A stretch of 64,000 nucleotides of DNA from Streptomyces brasiliensis (lineage in GTDB: Bacteria > Actinomycetota > Actinomycetes > Streptomycetales > Streptomycetaceae): the NCBI RefSeq assembly GCF_014647875.1, contig NZ_BMQA01000039.1, positions 1 through 64,000 on the forward strand, read 5' to 3'. Position 1 is the first letter of the stretch; each line of letters starts with the position of its first letter. This document shows, one piece after another, positions 35,261 to 43,119 of the stretch. The translations under genes and the position numbers were made by a program. The notes beneath the pieces are model-generated. The model had not been told where the DNA came from. It was given only the letters and a program-made list of their open reading frames with translations, and made no database searches.

Positions 35261-36136
35261 CTAGCTCCGGGTGCCAACGGCGCCCGCCAGCTCGGCGATG
35301 TCCGCGAGCATGCGGGTGCTGTCGGGTTCCCGCCCGGTGAACAGGCGGAAGGCGTCCGCGGCCTGGAAGACCGCCATCCCGCCCCCGTCCAACGTGGCAC
35401 AGCCGATCTCACGAGCGGTGCGCAGCAGTTCGGTCTCCAGGGGGCGGTAGACGACTTCGGCGACCCACAGTCCGGGGTGCAGCAGGGCGGCGGGCAGGGG
35501 CAGTCCGGGGTGGGCGGCCATGCCGGTGGGGGTGGCGTGGACCAGGCCGTCGGCGGGGGTGAGCAGCTCGGGCAGCCGGTCCGGGGTCGCGTGGTCGGCG
35601 CGGCCGTCGCCGAAGTGGGCCACGAGCGAGTCCGCGAGGTCGGCGGCCCGCTCGGGCAGCGCGTCCACGACGGTGACCCGCCCGGCGCCGAGGGTGAGCA
35701 TGGCGTGGGCGACGGCCGCACCCGCGCCCCCGGCGCCGAGCTGCACGACCCGCTCCAGCGGGGCGTCGGGCAGCCCGCGTGCGAAGGACGCGGCGAAGCC
35801 GGTGACGTCGGTGTTGTGGCCCATCGCGCGTCCGCCGTCGAGGACGACGGTGTTGACCGCGCCCAGCGCCTCCGCCTGCGGAGCCAGTCCGTCCAGGTGA
35901 GGGATGACGAGCCGCTTGCAGGGGTGTGTGATGTTCAGCCCGTCGTACCCAAGGTCACGGGCGGCGCGCACCAGGTCGCCCACGGACTCGGGCGGCACAC
36001 CGAGGGCGTCGATGTCGATGAGCCGGTACACACAGCGCAGGCCCTGCCGGTCGGCCTCGCGCTCGTGCAGGGCCGGGCTGAGGGAGGGGCCGATGCCGGC
36101 GCCGATCAGTCCGACGAGATACGAGTCCTTGGCCAC
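35261..36136 (-). CDS. shikimate/quinate dehydrogenase (catabolic AroE type)
   Basis: Interconverts shikimate (or quinate) and the 3-dehydro form using NAD(P). About 291 residues from GTG (VAKDSYLVGLIGAGIGPSLSPALHE) preceded by AGGAGG with 7-bp spacing. The catalytic Lys/Asp motifs are NITHPCK and NTDVTGF; the nucleotide motif is LGAGGAGAAVAHA. The GIGPSLSPALHE substrate loop is the form found in catabolic quinate/shikimate dehydrogenases. It is transcribed with quiC and away from the TetR gene, so the role is breakdown of shikimate/quinate rather than aromatic amino acid synthesis. Confidence 0.88.
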   Translation of the reverse strand: MAKDSYLVGLIGAGIGPSLSPALHEREADRQGLRCVYRLIDIDALGVPPESVGDLVRAARDLGYDGLNITHPCKRLVIPHLDGLAPQAEALGAVNTVVLDGGRAMGHNTDVTGFAASFARGLPDAPLERVVQLGAGGAGAAVAHAMLTLGAGRVTVVDALPERAADLADSLVAHFGDGRADHATPDRLPELLTPADGLVHATPTGMAAHPGLPLPAALLHPGLWVAEVVYRPLETELLRTAREIGCATLDGGGMAVFQAADAFRLFTGREPDSTRMLADIAELAGAVGTRS

Positions 36137-36151
36137 CGGGATCCTCCTGCC

Positions 36152-36179
36152 AGCTAATGTACGAACTAGTACGTTAGCT
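36152..36179. promoter_or_regulatory. TetR-type operator between regulator and quinate/shikimate genes
   Basis: A 28-nt near-perfect palindrome: AGCTAATGTAC on the left and GTACGTTAGCT on the right, with six central bases. It lies 15 bp upstream of the aroE-like start, overlapping where its promoter must be, and 86 bp from the TetR start. Size and symmetry fit a TetR-dimer operator. A related CTAA-N16-TTAG palindrome lies before the MFS gene. Confidence 0.72.
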
Positions 36180-36264
36180 ATAGCAGGCGTCCACGGACAG
36201 GGGAAGCCCCCGGCCCCCCAGCTCTTAGAATCTCGGCACCTGCCCCTGGCCGATAAGGAACCCG

Positions 36265-36930
36265 ATGACCAGCATCGACGAACCGGCACCGCGCAACGGG
36301 CGCATCCGTGACGCCGCACGCACCCAGGCCGAGATCCTCGAGGTGGCCACCCAGGAGTTCGCCCGGGCCGGCTACGACGGGGCCCGCGTCGACGAGATCG
36401 CCGCCCGCACCCGCACCACGAAACGGATGATCTACTACTACTTCGGCGGCAAGGAGCAGCTTTTCACGGCCGTCCTGGAGCGGGCGTACGGCGTGATCCG
36501 CGAGGCCGAACAGCAGCTGGACGTGGAGCACCTGGACCCGGTCGCGGCGATCCGGCGCCTGGCCGAGCTGACCTTCGACCACCATGAGCGGCACCCGGAC
36601 TTCATCCGGCTGGTCAGCATCGAGAACATCCACGGCGCCGAGCACATCGCCGCCTCCGAGAAACTCGGCAGGATCGGCTCGCCGGCCCTCGAGGTGATCC
36701 GCCGAATCCTGACCGCGGGAAAGGAGTCGGGCCTGTTCACGGCCGACGTCGACGCGGTCGACCTGCACGCGATGATCAGCTCGTTCTGCTTCTTCCGGGT
36801 CGCCAACCGGGCCACGTTCGGCGCCCTGTTCGGCCGTGACCTGGTGGACCCGGCGCAGCGCGAACACTACCGGGCGATGCTCGGCGACTTGGTGATCGCC
36901 TATCTCACGGCGGAGCGCGCGGCGGACTGA
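36265..36930 (+). CDS. TetR-family regulator of the quinate/shikimate locus
   Basis: 221 residues. The N-terminal HTH (about 20-66) reads AEILEVATQEFARAGYDGARVDEIAARTRTTKRMIYYYFG in part; the C-terminal TetR_C domain is helical. It is divergent from aroE-quiC and upstream of the MFS gene in the same direction. The palindromes on both sides make autoregulation and control of both transcripts likely, with a shikimate-pathway compound as the probable inducer; the inducer is inferred. Confidence 0.88.
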   Translation: MTSIDEPAPRNGRIRDAARTQAEILEVATQEFARAGYDGARVDEIAARTRTTKRMIYYYFGGKEQLFTAVLERAYGVIREAEQQLDVEHLDPVAAIRRLAELTFDHHERHPDFIRLVSIENIHGAEHIAASEKLGRIGSPALEVIRRILTAGKESGLFTADVDAVDLHAMISSFCFFRVANRATFGALFGRDLVDPAQREHYRAMLGDLVIAYLTAERAAD

Positions 36931-36993
36931 GCGGGTCGCGCCCGGCCTCTTGACACCGGGCAGACGCGGGCGCACCATCCGTTGGCACCGCGA

Positions 36994-37017
36994 CTAACTA
37001 TCCAGTGGGTTAATTAG
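36994..37017. promoter_or_regulatory. second candidate operator, upstream of MFS gene
   Basis: A 24-nt imperfect palindrome beginning CTAACTATCC and ending GGGTTAATTAG, with the same CTAA-N16-TTAG frame as the core of the operator at 36152-36179. It lies about 70 bp upstream of the MFS start. It is probably bound by the same TetR regulator. Confidence 0.5.
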
Positions 37018-37084
37018 CCGTCGATCCGGCCTTCCCCCCGCCGCTCACTCCGCTTACGTTGCAGCCCCCCGAAGGAGCACCACC

Positions 37085-38405
37085 GTGTCCGTCCCCGCCG
37101 TCCCCGCCGGTCCCGAAGCCCCACCCGGCCAGCCGAAGAAGGCCGCCCTGGCCGCCTGGATCGGCAGCGCCCTCGAGTACTACGACTTCTTCATCTACGG
37201 CAGCGCCGCCGCGCTGATCTTCCCGAAGGTCTTCTTCGACGAGTCCGACCCGGCCACCGCGACCCTGCTGTCCCTGGCCACGTTCGGCGGGCCACTTCGG
37301 CGACCGGCTCGGCCGCAAGAAGATCATGGTGTTCACCCTGCTTCTGATGGGCCTGTCGACGTTCCTGATCGGCTGTCTGCCCACCCGCGCCCAGGTCGGC
37401 ACCCTCGCCCCGGTCCTGCTGGTGCTGTGCCGAGTGCTCCAGGGCATCTCGGCGGCGGGTGAGCAGGCCAGCGCGGGCTCGATGAGCCTGGAGCACGCCC
37501 CGCCCCGCCGGCGCGGCTTCTTCACCAGCTTCACCCTCGGCGGCACCCAGGGCGGCCAGCTGATCGCCACACTCGTCTTCATCCCGGTCGCTCAGCTCCC
37601 CGAGGACCAACTCCTGTCGTGGGGCTGGCGGGTTCCGTTCTGGCTGAGCCTCGTGGTCGCCGTCGCCGGCTACGTCATCCGCCGCAGGCTGGACGAGACC
37701 CCGGCGTTCGCGCGGCAGGCAGCGACCGAGGGTGTCGTACGGCTGCCGCTGGTGGTGCTGCTGCGCGAGCACTGGGCGGATGTGCTGCGGGTGATCGCGG
37801 GCGCCCTCGTCGCGTCGGTCTCCACGATCTTCACGGTGTGGGCGCTGGCGTACGCGACGAGCGACCAGGTCGGCATGGACCGTACGGCGATGCTGTGGGT
37901 GGGCGCGCTGGCCAACCTGGTGGCGCTGGCCGCGATCCCGCTGTGGGCGACGCTGTCGGACCGGATCGGCCGCCGCCCGGTGTTTCTGATCGGGGCGGTG
38001 GGCAGCGCCGTGGCGATGTTCGGCTACCTGTGGGCGATCTCCACCGGCTCGTACCCGCTGACGCTGATCCTCGGCATCGTCACCTTCGGTGTCGTCTACA
38101 GCGCGGCGAACGGCGTCTGGCCGTCCTTCTACGGCGAGATGTTCTCCACCCGGGTACGGCTGTCCGGCATGGCGATCGGCACGCAGATCGGTTTCGCGGT
38201 GGCCGGGTTCGCGGTCACCTCCGCGGCGCAGATCGCGGGTCCCGGGGGCGACGACTGGATGGCGGTGGCCCTGTTCACGGCGGCGCTGTGCGTCCCGCCG
38301 GTGATCGCCGCGCTGTCGGCCCGCGAGACCCACCGGGTGCCGACCGAACTGCTCGGGGAGCGGGCGGGGCGACCGGTGTCGCAGCGGGAGACGGTGACGG
38401 CCTGA
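37085..38405 (+). pseudogene. MFS (MHS-type) shikimate transporter, frameshifted
   Basis: The first part (MSVPAVPAGPEA to LLSLATFGG, about 70 codons) and the second part (from GHFGDRLGRKKIMVFTLLLMG at about 37290 to the stop) belong to one metabolite/H+ symporter of about 430 residues. They are in different frames. The join at 37288-37292 also lacks the conserved segment of about 14 residues that normally links ATFG to GHFGDR (containing ARP and part of the second membrane helix). A deletion of about 40 bp not divisible by three explains both. The rest looks intact, so the lesion is recent or is an assembly artefact. Shikimate-type specificity is inferred from family and neighbours. Confidence 0.8.
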
Positions 38406-38468
38406 GACTCCGCCGCCCTGGCGGGCCGGGCGGTGCCGATCCCCGTGGTCGGCACCGCCACCCACATG

Positions 38469-38925
38469 TCAGCCGGAGACCAGAAGTTCGGTCCAGGTGC
38501 GCGCGACCCCGTCGAGGGAGAAGGACTCCCGCACCTGGGTGCGGGCCGGCTCCCCCGCCGACCGCCAGACCTCCGCGTCACCGGGCACCGCGATCGACTC
38601 GGCCATCGCGGCGGGGTGCTGGTGGATCCAGCGCCGGTCGTAGCTCTCGTCCGCGCGGGCAGCAGGGCCGGTACGGCACCGGAGGCCATGCCCTCGGCGG
38701 GCGCGAGGTGGAAGCTCTCGTCGTCGCTGGTGGACAGGACGTGTCCGACCCGGCGCAGCCAGCTCGCCACGTCCGCGCCGAACGCGTCGAAGACGACGGC
38801 GCCTTCGAGCAGCGGCGAGGTCTGCATCCGGCGCAGCACGGCGTCGTAGTGGGCGCGTTCCGCGGGCTTGTTCCAGCTCCACCAGTACTCCCACGGCGGC
38901 TTGAGGCCTGGGCGAAGGAGGGGAA
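38469..38925 (-). pseudogene. C-terminal remnant of a glycosyltransferase, frameshifted
   Basis: On the minus strand, LKPPWEYWWSWNKPAERAHY then LSTSDDESFHLAPAEGMASGAVPALLP is the end of a GT4-like glycosyltransferase, with its conserved Glu-rich donor-site helix. It continues in another frame as DESYDRRWIHQHPAAMAESI to a stop at 38469. The N-terminal two thirds are absent: upstream lies the VOC gene. The frame change near 38655 fits loss of about 7 bp from a WPGADE-like segment. It cannot make a working enzyme. Confidence 0.65.
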
Positions 38926-38933
38926 GGCCGTGA

Positions 38934-39275
38934 CTACGGCCGCGGGTGCCGCGGCTGGTACAGGCTGACCTCACCACCGCCCGGCAGCCGCAGCGCGGTG
39001 ACCCGGCCCCACCGGGCCTCCTCGACGGCCCGGGTGAACTCGACGTCCCGGGCGGCCAGTTCCGCCATGGTTTCGTCAAGGTCGTCGCACATCAGCATCA
39101 GCTCGTGCGAGGGCTCGCCGTCCGTCGGATGAAAGGCGACCTCGGTGGGAGGCGCCCGGAAGATCAGCCAGCCGTGCCCGGCGTCGACGTGCCCCCACCC
39201 GAGCACGTCCCGCAGAAACGCCCGGTCGGCCTCCACGTCCCGGCTGTACAGCACCACATGGGCTCCATCGATCAC
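38934..39275 (-). CDS. VOC-family (glyoxalase/bleomycin-resistance-like) protein
   Basis: 113 residues with the paired beta-alpha-beta-beta-beta fold of the VOC superfamily (AHVVLYSRDVEADRAFLRDVLGW and the later LPGGGEVSLYQP). Potential metal ligands include His6 and the Glu near the C-terminus. The small size suggests it dimerises. It lies near a second VOC gene read in the same direction 51 bp upstream, so both may be co-transcribed. Substrate or resistance function is not predictable. Confidence 0.8.
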   Translation of the reverse strand: MIDGAHVVLYSRDVEADRAFLRDVLGWGHVDAGHGWLIFRAPPTEVAFHPTDGEPSHELMLMCDDLDETMAELAARDVEFTRAVEEARWGRVTALRLPGGGEVSLYQPRHPRP

Positions 39276-39326
39276 GCGCGGAGGCTAGTGGGCGGCCGGG
39301 TGCCGGACAAGCACCGCCACCGCCCG

Positions 39327-39737
39327 TCAGGCGTTCGACCAACCCCGCTCGCACAGCACCAGGCGGTACCCGTCCGGGTCCTCGACGGTGACCCCCCACC
39401 GGTTCCAGTAGGGATTGGGAGACGAAACCCGCTTCCCGCCGTGCGCCTCCAGCCGGGCGACGAGGTCCTCGGGGACGGCCTCGTCGACATAGACCACCAG
39501 AAGGTCCTCCTCGGTGGGCCGTGGCTCCACCGGGTGGGCGGCCTCGTGGACGAGTTCGAGGTGCCAGCCGGCGTCGGGCCACCCGAGCATGAGCAGGTCG
39601 TGCTCCCCGGGTTCGCCACCCCCCTCGGCCCGCCACACGACGCTCAGTCCGAGCCCATCGGCCCAGAACCGCTCGGCCGCGGCCAGGTCCCGGGACGGGC
39701 GGGCGATGCGGATGTGACTAAGGCCGTTGACGGGCAT
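39327..39737 (-). CDS. VOC-family protein
   Basis: 136 residues from ATG (MPVNGLSHIRIARPSRD). Two VOC modules can be seen (SHIRIARPSRDLAAAERFWADGLGL at the start and WGVTVEDPDGYRLVLCERGW at the end), with the metal-binding His in SHIRI and Glu in LVLCER. It is the upstream partner of the other VOC gene. An extended in-frame open region to its 5' side is not coding. Probably a small lyase, isomerase or binding protein; no specific substrate. Confidence 0.82.
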   Translation of the reverse strand: MPVNGLSHIRIARPSRDLAAAERFWADGLGLSVVWRAEGGGEPGEHDLLMLGWPDAGWHLELVHEAAHPVEPRPTEEDLLVVYVDEAVPEDLVARLEAHGGKRVSSPNPYWNRWGVTVEDPDGYRLVLCERGWSNA

Positions 39738-39965
39738 CGGGACCTCTCCTCGTCGTCGCTGATCCTGCCCGCAGCCTAGGAAATCCCCGCTCCGGCGGCC
39801 ATCGGCCATCCGTCCTGCACCGGACGTCCTAGGACCGTGGTCGCACGGCACACCGTGGACAGGTGACGTTTTCTGCGAGAACATCGGCCGAAACGAGCAG
39901 AAAAGAACAGCGCGACGGTACCGCACGGACAACTCCGAGGTTTCCGACTCCCCAGAAGGGCATGA

Positions 39966-42041
39966 GTGGTGCGCATCTTTTCCCGCAAGTTCGGCTGTCT
40001 CCCGGCGGCGGCCCTGACGGTGGCACTGCTGCCGACGGCCGCCCATGGCTCCCAGGCCCACGATCCCGGACCGACCGTCTCCGAGTCCGGCGGGACGCTC
40101 ACCGTCGACGTGCCCCGCGCCCATGGCTCCCCCGGCTACTCCGTCTCCCTTCCCACGGACCGTCAGATCGCCCTGACGACACGGAAGTCGGGACACACGG
40201 TCCTGTCCACCGGCCCCGACGCCCTCCGCTTCAGAGCCGGCGGCACCTGGCAGCACGCCACGACGCTCACCGGCTGGCGCTGGCAGGACGGCACTCTGAC
40301 CCTGACCACCGGCACCACCCTCCCCGGCACCCGCGTCGAGGCCCGCCTCACCCCCACCACCGACCGCTATCAACTCGACTGGCAGGTCACGGGAGTGGAG
40401 GCCGAACAACTCGGCCTGTCCTACGACCTCGGCTCGGCCGGGCACTGGTACGGCCACGGCGAGACCAGCACCCCCTCCGGCGGCCCCTACACCGACCAGC
40501 CCTGGCCGCTGGACGCCGGACAGGTCGAGCAGGCCGACTTCGGCCCGGCGTCGTACCAGATGGTCGACCCGTTCTGGTACACGGAGAGTTCGACCGGGCT
40601 GTACGTCGACACCGGCGACCCCATGGACGTCTCGCTGAACGCGGGCGGCGACGGCCTCGGGCGGTTCACCGTGGCGTCGGGACAGCCGTACCGGGCGACC
40701 GTGTTCGTCGAGTCGACCCCGCGGGACGTCTACCGCGACTACATCGGCATCGTCGGGAAACCGCGCCAGAGCGACGCGACGTACGAGCAGTACGAGAAGC
40801 CGCTGTGGAACTCCTGGGCGCAGTTCTACACCGCCGTCGACCAGCAGAAGCTGCTCGACTACGCAACCGCCCTGCACGACGCCGGAGTCGACGGGCACAC
40901 CATCCAGCTCGACGACAAGTGGGAGTCGAACTACGGCAATCTGACCTTCGACCCGAAGGCCTATCCCGACCCGAAGAGCCTGTCCGAGCGCATCCACGCG
41001 CTCGGCGACGACTTCGGCCTGTGGGTCACGCTGTGGATCAACCTCGACTCCACCAACTACCAGTACGCGGCCGACCACGACTATCTGCTGCGCGACGCCG
41101 CCGACCCGTCGAAGCCGTGCACGGTGTCCTGGTGGAACGGCACCGCCGGGATCGTCGACCTGGCCAACCCCGAGGCGAAGGCCTGGTACCAGGCCAACCT
41201 GAAGAAGCTGATGGACACCTACGACGTGGACGGCCTCAAGTTCGACACCCGCTTCTTCGACGACCACTGCGCACCGCGCGAGGGCCACACCCGCACCGAC
41301 TACCAGCGGCTGGGCTCCGAACTCGCCGACAGCTACGACCTTCAGGGCGCCGGCATCCGCGTCCACTGGGGCGCCACCGCCCACCAGGCCGGCTTCGTCA
41401 TCCGGCAGATCGACAAGGGCACCGGCTGGAACTCCCTGAAGGCGTCCGTCTCGCAGAACCTGGCGCTGTCCACGATCGGTTACCCGTTCGTCGAGACGGA
41501 CATGATCGGCGGCTCCAGCGGCCAGCCCGCGCCGGCGAAGGAAGTCCTGGTCCGCTGGGCGCAGTCGGCGTCGTACATGCCACTGATGTACGCCTCCACC
41601 TCGCCGCTGGGCACGACGGACGTGACGACGGGGCAGAGGGTGGACTACGACAAGGAGACGGTCGACCTCTACCGGGCGGCGATCGCCCGCCACGAACGCC
41701 TGGCGCCGTATCTGTGGGACCAGGTGCGGAGCACTCTCAAGACCGGTGACCCGATCGTCCGGCCGCTGTTCTTCGACTTCCCCGAGGACAGGGCGAGTTA
41801 CACGATCGATGACGAGTGGATGCTGGGCCCGGCGGTCCTCGCGGCGCCCAACCTCACCTCGTCCGCCGCGCGGGACGTCCGGCTGCCGGCCGGCACGTGG
41901 TACGACGTCAACCGCGGCAGGACCGTCAAGGGCCCGGTGACCCTGAAGGCGTATGCGACACCGCTCGCGGTCACCCCGGCCTTCGTGAACCTGCACGCAG
42001 AGGGCGCGGCGAAGGCGCTGACGGCGCTGCGGGGGCGGTAG
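39966..42041 (+). CDS. secreted GH31 glycosidase
   Basis: 691 residues from GTG. Sec-type signal peptide about 1-28 (basic MVRIFSRKF, hydrophobic core, cleavage near AHG). An N-terminal beta-sandwich (about 35-240) precedes a GH31 barrel (about 270-600) with HTIQLDDKWE and GLKFDTRF, where Asp427 is the likely nucleophile. A C-terminal beta domain (LPAGTWYDVNRGRTVKGP) is typical for GH31. Members include alpha-glucosidases, alpha-xylosidases and sulfoquinovosidases; the exact substrate cannot be fixed. Divergent from the VOC pair across a 228-bp gap. Confidence 0.88.
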   Translation: MVRIFSRKFGCLPAAALTVALLPTAAHGSQAHDPGPTVSESGGTLTVDVPRAHGSPGYSVSLPTDRQIALTTRKSGHTVLSTGPDALRFRAGGTWQHATTLTGWRWQDGTLTLTTGTTLPGTRVEARLTPTTDRYQLDWQVTGVEAEQLGLSYDLGSAGHWYGHGETSTPSGGPYTDQPWPLDAGQVEQADFGPASYQMVDPFWYTESSTGLYVDTGDPMDVSLNAGGDGLGRFTVASGQPYRATVFVESTPRDVYRDYIGIVGKPRQSDATYEQYEKPLWNSWAQFYTAVDQQKLLDYATALHDAGVDGHTIQLDDKWESNYGNLTFDPKAYPDPKSLSERIHALGDDFGLWVTLWINLDSTNYQYAADHDYLLRDAADPSKPCTVSWWNGTAGIVDLANPEAKAWYQANLKKLMDTYDVDGLKFDTRFFDDHCAPREGHTRTDYQRLGSELADSYDLQGAGIRVHWGATAHQAGFVIRQIDKGTGWNSLKASVSQNLALSTIGYPFVETDMIGGSSGQPAPAKEVLVRWAQSASYMPLMYASTSPLGTTDVTTGQRVDYDKETVDLYRAAIARHERLAPYLWDQVRSTLKTGDPIVRPLFFDFPEDRASYTIDDEWMLGPAVLAAPNLTSSAARDVRLPAGTWYDVNRGRTVKGPVTLKAYATPLAVTPAFVNLHAEGAAKALTALRGR

Positions 42042-42060
42042 ATCGGCACCGCTCGTCTTC

Positions 42061-42365
42061 TTATGACGCGGGACGTACTTCGGCGTCGAGGAGGGGGCCC
42101 AGTTCCCGGGCGACGGTCGTGAGCGGCCGTACATCGCGTTCCGCGCGGGCCATGAGGATCGCCCCCTCCAGAGCGCTGATCATCAGGGTGGCCAGGCGCG
42201 CGGCCCGTTCGGCGGGCACTCCCATGTCCGTCAGGGCCGTGGCGACGGCGTTCCGCCAGGACGCGAACGCCGTCGCCACGGCCTGGCCGGTGGACGTCCC
42301 GCTCGCGGCGCAGTCCACGGTCGCGGCGGCGACCGGGCAGCCCGTGGCGAAGCCGGTCGTTTCGT
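42061..42365 (-). pseudogene. C-terminal remnant of a TetR-family regulator
   Basis: The last approximately 95 codons before the TAA at 42061 (GFATGCPVAAATVDCA to ALEGAILMARAERDV and RELGPLLDAE) match the C-terminal ligand domain of YxaF/LmrA-like TetR regulators. Further upstream, where the domain's start and the DNA-binding part should be, the frame becomes unrelated and an oxidoreductase fragment appears on the other strand. There is no HTH, so it cannot act as a repressor. Confidence 0.65.
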
Positions 42366-42487
42366 ACTCGTCGGTGCTCGACGCCTGCCATGCCCTCTTC
42401 GAGGAGACGGTGGCGCAGGGGCACGGCGGGGAGGACATGGTGGCGGTACTGCGGGCGATCGAGGCCCGCACCACGGCCGGCCTCTGA
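42365..42487 (+). pseudogene. C-terminal remnant of an NAD(P)-dependent oxidoreductase
   Basis: The plus-strand frame ending TGA at 42487 reads LDACHALFEETVAQGHGGEDMVAV (shown in part), the terminal helix of 6-phosphogluconate/imine-reductase-like oxidoreductases, in which AxxxGHGxxDxAA is characteristic. Only about 40 codons remain. It abuts the TetR remnant on the opposite strand, as expected if a divergent pair lost its shared middle. Confidence 0.5.
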
Positions 42488-42913
42488 CTAACGCCGCGGG
42501 ATGCCGTACGCCCGGTCGACACGCAGCCGAAGCACCAGGCGTCCGTCCCGGACCATGGCGGCCCGGTAGTCGTCCCAGTCAGGGTGCTCGCCGACGACAT
42601 CGCGATAGAGGCGGATCAGCTCCTCGACCGTCTCGTCGTACGGATCCCGCGCGACCGGCGAGAGGTCGGCGGTCCCCTCGGCCACGGTGTACGCCCACCG
42701 GTCGGCGCTGGTGACGTGGTACGAGGCCCGGGGGTCGCGGCGCAGGTTGCGCGTCTTGGCCCGGTCGTCCGTGATCGAGACGCGGACGATCCGCTCGTCG
42801 GGGTAGTACGCGTGGTTCACGTTGGACAACTGGGGCCGGCCGTCCTGTTTGAGGGTGACCAGGACCCCACCGTCGACATCGGAGAGCAGCTTCAGCAGTG
42901 CGTCGTCGCTCAT
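42488..42913 (-). CDS. PPOX-class F420-dependent oxidoreductase
   Basis: 141 residues from ATG (MSDDALLKLLSDVDGGVL). It has the split-barrel flavin/F420-binding fold: VLVTLKQDGRPQLSNVNHAYYPDERIVRVSITDDRAKTRNLRRDP is shown here only in outline, with the conserved K-x-RNLRRDPR cofactor loop. Proteins of this group use coenzyme F420 or FMN to reduce diverse compounds. Divergent from the serine hydrolase gene, which starts 206 bp away. Its true substrate is unknown. Confidence 0.85.
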   Translation of the reverse strand: MSDDALLKLLSDVDGGVLVTLKQDGRPQLSNVNHAYYPDERIVRVSITDDRAKTRNLRRDPRASYHVTSADRWAYTVAEGTADLSPVARDPYDETVEELIRLYRDVVGEHPDWDDYRAAMVRDGRLVLRLRVDRAYGIPRR

Positions 42914-43119
42914 GACCAGAACAACCCGGCGGGCCGAGCCGCGCATTCCCGGCCCGTGCGCTGCCCCGGCGGACCGTAGCGTCGATCACATCGCACCCCG
43001 ATGTGCGGGTCCGACAGCGTGTTTCTGCGGGACGATGAGGTCAGTGAGGTACGACGGGCCGTCCCGGAGCGGTGGGGGCCGGACCGCACCGCGTACGACG
43101 CGGCGAGCAGAGGAGAGCG

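Noticed and set aside
32977..35721. 914-codon minus-strand frame across the phosphatase and quiC region
   Set aside because: It is an out-of-frame shadow of quiC and aroE, rich in Arg and Pro without domains.
42366..42600. N-terminal extension of the TetR-like frame as a real DNA-binding domain
   Set aside because: The sequence is Ser/Thr/Ala low-complexity, lacks an HTH pattern and overlaps the F420-oxidoreductase gene.
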